From Ideonella margarita (GTDB lineage: Bacteria > Pseudomonadota > Gammaproteobacteria > Burkholderiales > Burkholderiaceae_C): 64,000 bases of DNA. The notes under the pieces were generated by a model. The model did no database searches and was not told the origin of the DNA. It was given only the letters and a program-made list of their open reading frames with translations. Position numbers and translations under genes: made by a program. Shown here piece by piece: positions 62,086-64,000 of the stretch (the stretch's first letter is position 1; every line of letters begins with the position of its first letter). Where the stretch lies: positions 124,001 through 188,000 of the forward strand of contig NZ_JBBUTI010000001.1 of NCBI RefSeq assembly GCF_038066635.1. Direction: 5' to 3'.

Positions 62086-63054
62086 ATGCCTCTCCATCTC
62101 CGCCGACGTTCTCTGTTTGCCTGCCTGGCGGCGCTGGGCCTGTCCGCCTGCGGGCGAGGCGGGGCCAAGCCGCTGCGCTTTGGCGCGCACCCGTGGCCGG
62201 GCTACCAGCTGCTTTATCTGGCGCGCGACCAGGGCTACTTGCCGGCGGCCGTGCAGCTGGTTGAAACGCCGTCGTCGTCCGCCAGCCTGCGTTCGCTGGC
62301 CAATGGCACGCTCGACGGCGCGGCGCTCACGCTCGACGAGGTCATCACCGCACGATCGCGCGGCCTGAACCTGAGGGTGGTGGCCGTGGTCGACGTGTCG
62401 CTCGGCGCCGACGTGGTGCTGGCCCGCGAGGGCATCACCCGGCCGCAGCAGCTGCGTGGCCGGCGCGTGGGCGTCGAGCCCAGCGCCACCGCCGCGGTGA
62501 TGCTGGACGCCTTCCTGCGCGTCAACGGCATGGACCTCACCGAGCTGAAGCTGGTCGAGTTGACCGTTGATGAACACGTGGCCGCCTACCGGTCGCACCG
62601 TGTCGACGCGGTGGTGACGTACGCGCCAGCCAGCAACCTGCTTCGGCGCGACGGCGCGGTGCAGCTGTTCTCGAGTGCCCAGGTGCCCGGCCGCATCGTG
62701 GATGTGCTGGCCGTGCAGGCAGATCGCCTTGATGCCTGTGCCCAGGGCATTCGTGCGCTGGTCCACGGGCACTTCACGGCGCTGGCCGCCTGGCGCGCAG
62801 ATCCGTCGCCGGCCCTGGCGGCCATGGCTCAGTCGCTGCACATCGAGCCGGCTGAGCTGGCCGCGGTGCTGAAAGAGCTGGAACTGCCCGACGCGGCGGC
62901 CAACCACAGCTGGCTGGCCACCGATGTTGGTCGTCTGAATGAAAGCGCGCGAATGCTGTCCAGGGTCATGCGTTCGGCCGGGCTGCTGCCCGAGCAGGTG
63001 GATGGACCTGACCTGAGCCTGTTGGTGGACGACCATTTCCTTCCAGCCACATGA
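62086..63054 (+). CDS. Lipoprotein solute-binding protein (SsuA/NMT1-like)
   Basis: 322 aa from ATG 62086. Lipobox LSAC, so membrane-anchored. Periplasmic-binding fold type II: GAHPWPGYQLLYLARDQGYL, SRGLNLRVVAVVDVSLGADVVL, and RRVGVEPSATAAVMLDAFL. No transport genes follow; instead a sensor gene overlaps its stop (ATGA), so it probably feeds a signalling pathway. Ligand unknown. Confidence 0.85.
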   Translation: MPLHLRRRSLFACLAALGLSACGRGGAKPLRFGAHPWPGYQLLYLARDQGYLPAAVQLVETPSSSASLRSLANGTLDGAALTLDEVITARSRGLNLRVVAVVDVSLGADVVLAREGITRPQQLRGRRVGVEPSATAAVMLDAFLRVNGMDLTELKLVELTVDEHVAAYRSHRVDAVVTYAPASNLLRRDGAVQLFSSAQVPGRIVDVLAVQADRLDACAQGIRALVHGHFTALAAWRADPSPALAAMAQSLHIEPAELAAVLKELELPDAAANHSWLATDVGRLNESARMLSRVMRSAGLLPEQVDGPDLSLLVDDHFLPAT

Positions 63055-64000
63055 ACCTCTCCAACCTGCCCCCGCTGCCGCGCCCCCGCTTGTCGTTGAG
63101 GCTGGTGTTGCCTTTGCTGCTGGTGGTGGCCACCGGCCTGGAAATGACGGCCTCGCTGGCCCAGCGCCGGGCCGAGGAAGAGCAGCAACAGTGGGACAGC
63201 GCGCGCCTGCACGGCCAGCGCGAGCTGGCCTTGCTGACCGTGTCCGCCGAGCGCATCGGGCGGTCAGACCCGGCGCTGCTGGCCGAACTGGTGGTGCAGT
63301 CGATGGCCGATCCGCGCATCGGCTGGGCCGCGGTGATGGGGCCGGATCAGGAGGTCGTGGCCAGCACCGTGCAATCGCAACGGGGCCGCTCCGTGGTGGA
63401 GTTGCCGAACGTGCAGCCCGGCTGGCACAGCGACCTGACGGTTGGCGGTGCGGCGCAGCTCCATGAGGACCGCGAGCACCAGCGACTGGTGCTGACCCAG
63501 GCCTTTCCGTGGCCGGCCGCGGAAGGCCAGCTGCGGGGCACACGGCACGGCGTGGTGCTGCTGCGCTATGAGTTGGCGCCCGCCTTGAAGCAGATGCGTG
63601 AGGGCAGCCTGCAGTCGCACCTGCCGCAGATGGCCTTGCTGCTGCTGGCCGCGCTGGTGCTCTACCTGGTGCTCGACCGCCTGCTGGCCGCGCCGCTGCG
63701 CACCTTGGCTCGCGCGGCCGACAACCTGGGCCAGGGGCGTGCCGCCCAGCCGATGGCGCCGGTGCTGCTGTCCGAAATGGATCACCTGGTGCGGGCCTTC
63801 AACCAGATGGCGGATGAGCTGAACACCACGGTCAAGGCGCGGCTGGACAGCGAGCAGCGGCTGCGTGAGCTGGTGGCCAATGCCCCCGACGCCATCCTGA
63901 CCCTCACCGCGGACAGCCGCATCGACAGCTTCAACCTCGCCGCCGAGCAATTGTTCGGCTACACCGAGGCGGAGATCATCGGGCAATCGTTGACGGTGCT
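63051..64000 (+). CDS. HAMP-PAS membrane sensor, N-terminal part (cut by window end)
   Basis: The ATG at 63051 overlaps the preceding stop. The window shows 316 codons and the frame is still open at 64000. First membrane helix about 17-34 (LVLPLLLVVATGLEM), a periplasmic region of about 150 residues, a second helix near 202-219 (ALLLLAALVLYLVLD), a HAMP segment (APLRTLARAADNLGQG), and a PAS start (RLRELVANAPDAILTLTADSRIDSFN...FGYTEAEIIG). The output domain (histidine kinase, GGDEF or EAL) lies outside the window. It would receive a signal from the solute-binding lipoprotein. Confidence 0.85.
   Translation, partial: MNLSNLPPLPRPRLSLRLVLPLLLVVATGLEMTASLAQRRAEEEQQQWDSARLHGQRELALLTVSAERIGRSDPALLAELVVQSMADPRIGWAAVMGPDQEVVASTVQSQRGRSVVELPNVQPGWHSDLTVGGAAQLHEDREHQRLVLTQAFPWPAAEGQLRGTRHGVVLLRYELAPALKQMREGSLQSHLPQMALLLLAALVLYLVLDRLLAAPLRTLARAADNLGQGRAAQPMAPVLLSEMDHLVRAFNQMADELNTTVKARLDSEQRLRELVANAPDAILTLTADSRIDSFNLAAEQLFGYTEAEIIGQSLTV

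Noticed and set aside
60378..62168. Second long minus-strand open frame inside uvrA
   Set aside because: Shadow of the UvrA reading frame; no domain.

Overview
This is one contiguous piece of a GC-rich betaproteobacterial chromosome, most likely order Burkholderiales (Leptothrix/Rubrivivax/Aquabacterium/Ideonella or Comamonadaceae-like). The assignment rests on the block rplM-rpsI-DUF6776-like-bactofilin-erpA-anmK-M23-tyrS, the orphan Bug-type solute receptors, the HIS-free GC-rich codon use, and the branched-chain-type ABC/acyl-CoA ligase operon. I see no tRNA, rRNA, CRISPR array, prophage or insertion sequence. Taxonomy is inferred from gene content only.

Layout. 1-5.6 kb: tail of a CaiB-type CoA-transferase, a NUDIX/metallo-beta-lactamase fusion, htpG behind a near-perfect sigma-32 promoter, srkA kinase and a GNAT acetyltransferase. 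5.6-15.2 kb: a housekeeping block (rplM, rpsI, membrane coiled-coil protein, bactofilin, erpA, anmK, M23 endopeptidase, tyrS, FKBP, the PA2778/PA2779-type peptidase pair, dtd). 15.2-26.4 kb: a Bug receptor, a cupin, then a long minus-strand operon: AMP-forming ligase, LivG, LivH, LivM, solute-binding protein, LivF, a 101-aa unknown protein and a PaaK-like ligase. It is transcribed divergently from a Crp/Fnr-family regulator, and a palindrome lies between them. 26.4-32.7 kb: POT transporter, secreted unknown protein, 5'-nucleotidase, Lon-like AAA+ ATPase without protease, OmpW-like porin, SGNH lipoprotein.

32.9-44.3 kb: a complete type II secretion cluster. gspG-H-I-J-K-L-M-N-D-E-F run on the minus strand and gspC runs divergently; gspO (prepilin peptidase) is not here. 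44.3-49.4 kb: unknown secreted protein, malonyl-CoA synthetase operon (Bug receptor, crotonase, matB) and aquaporin Z. 49.7-56.1 kb: DUF1800/DUF1501 secreted pair, EF-hand protein, an OmpR-type regulator with a degenerate receiver, and a Leu/Ile/Val-type solute-binding protein. 56.3-64 kb: a double-length (tandem fused) UvrA, a lipoprotein solute-binding protein, and the start of a HAMP-PAS sensor overlapping it by 4 bases; the window ends inside this gene.

The best candidates for undescribed biology are (1) the Crp-family regulator plus palindrome controlling the transport-and-CoA-activation operon, (2) the PA2778-like C39-type peptidase with its small membrane partner that carries a Gly-Ala-Gly site before its transmembrane helix, (3) a crotonase lacking the second catalytic Glu beside malonyl-CoA synthetase, (4) the tandem UvrA, and (5) the solute-binding-protein/sensor pair at the right end.
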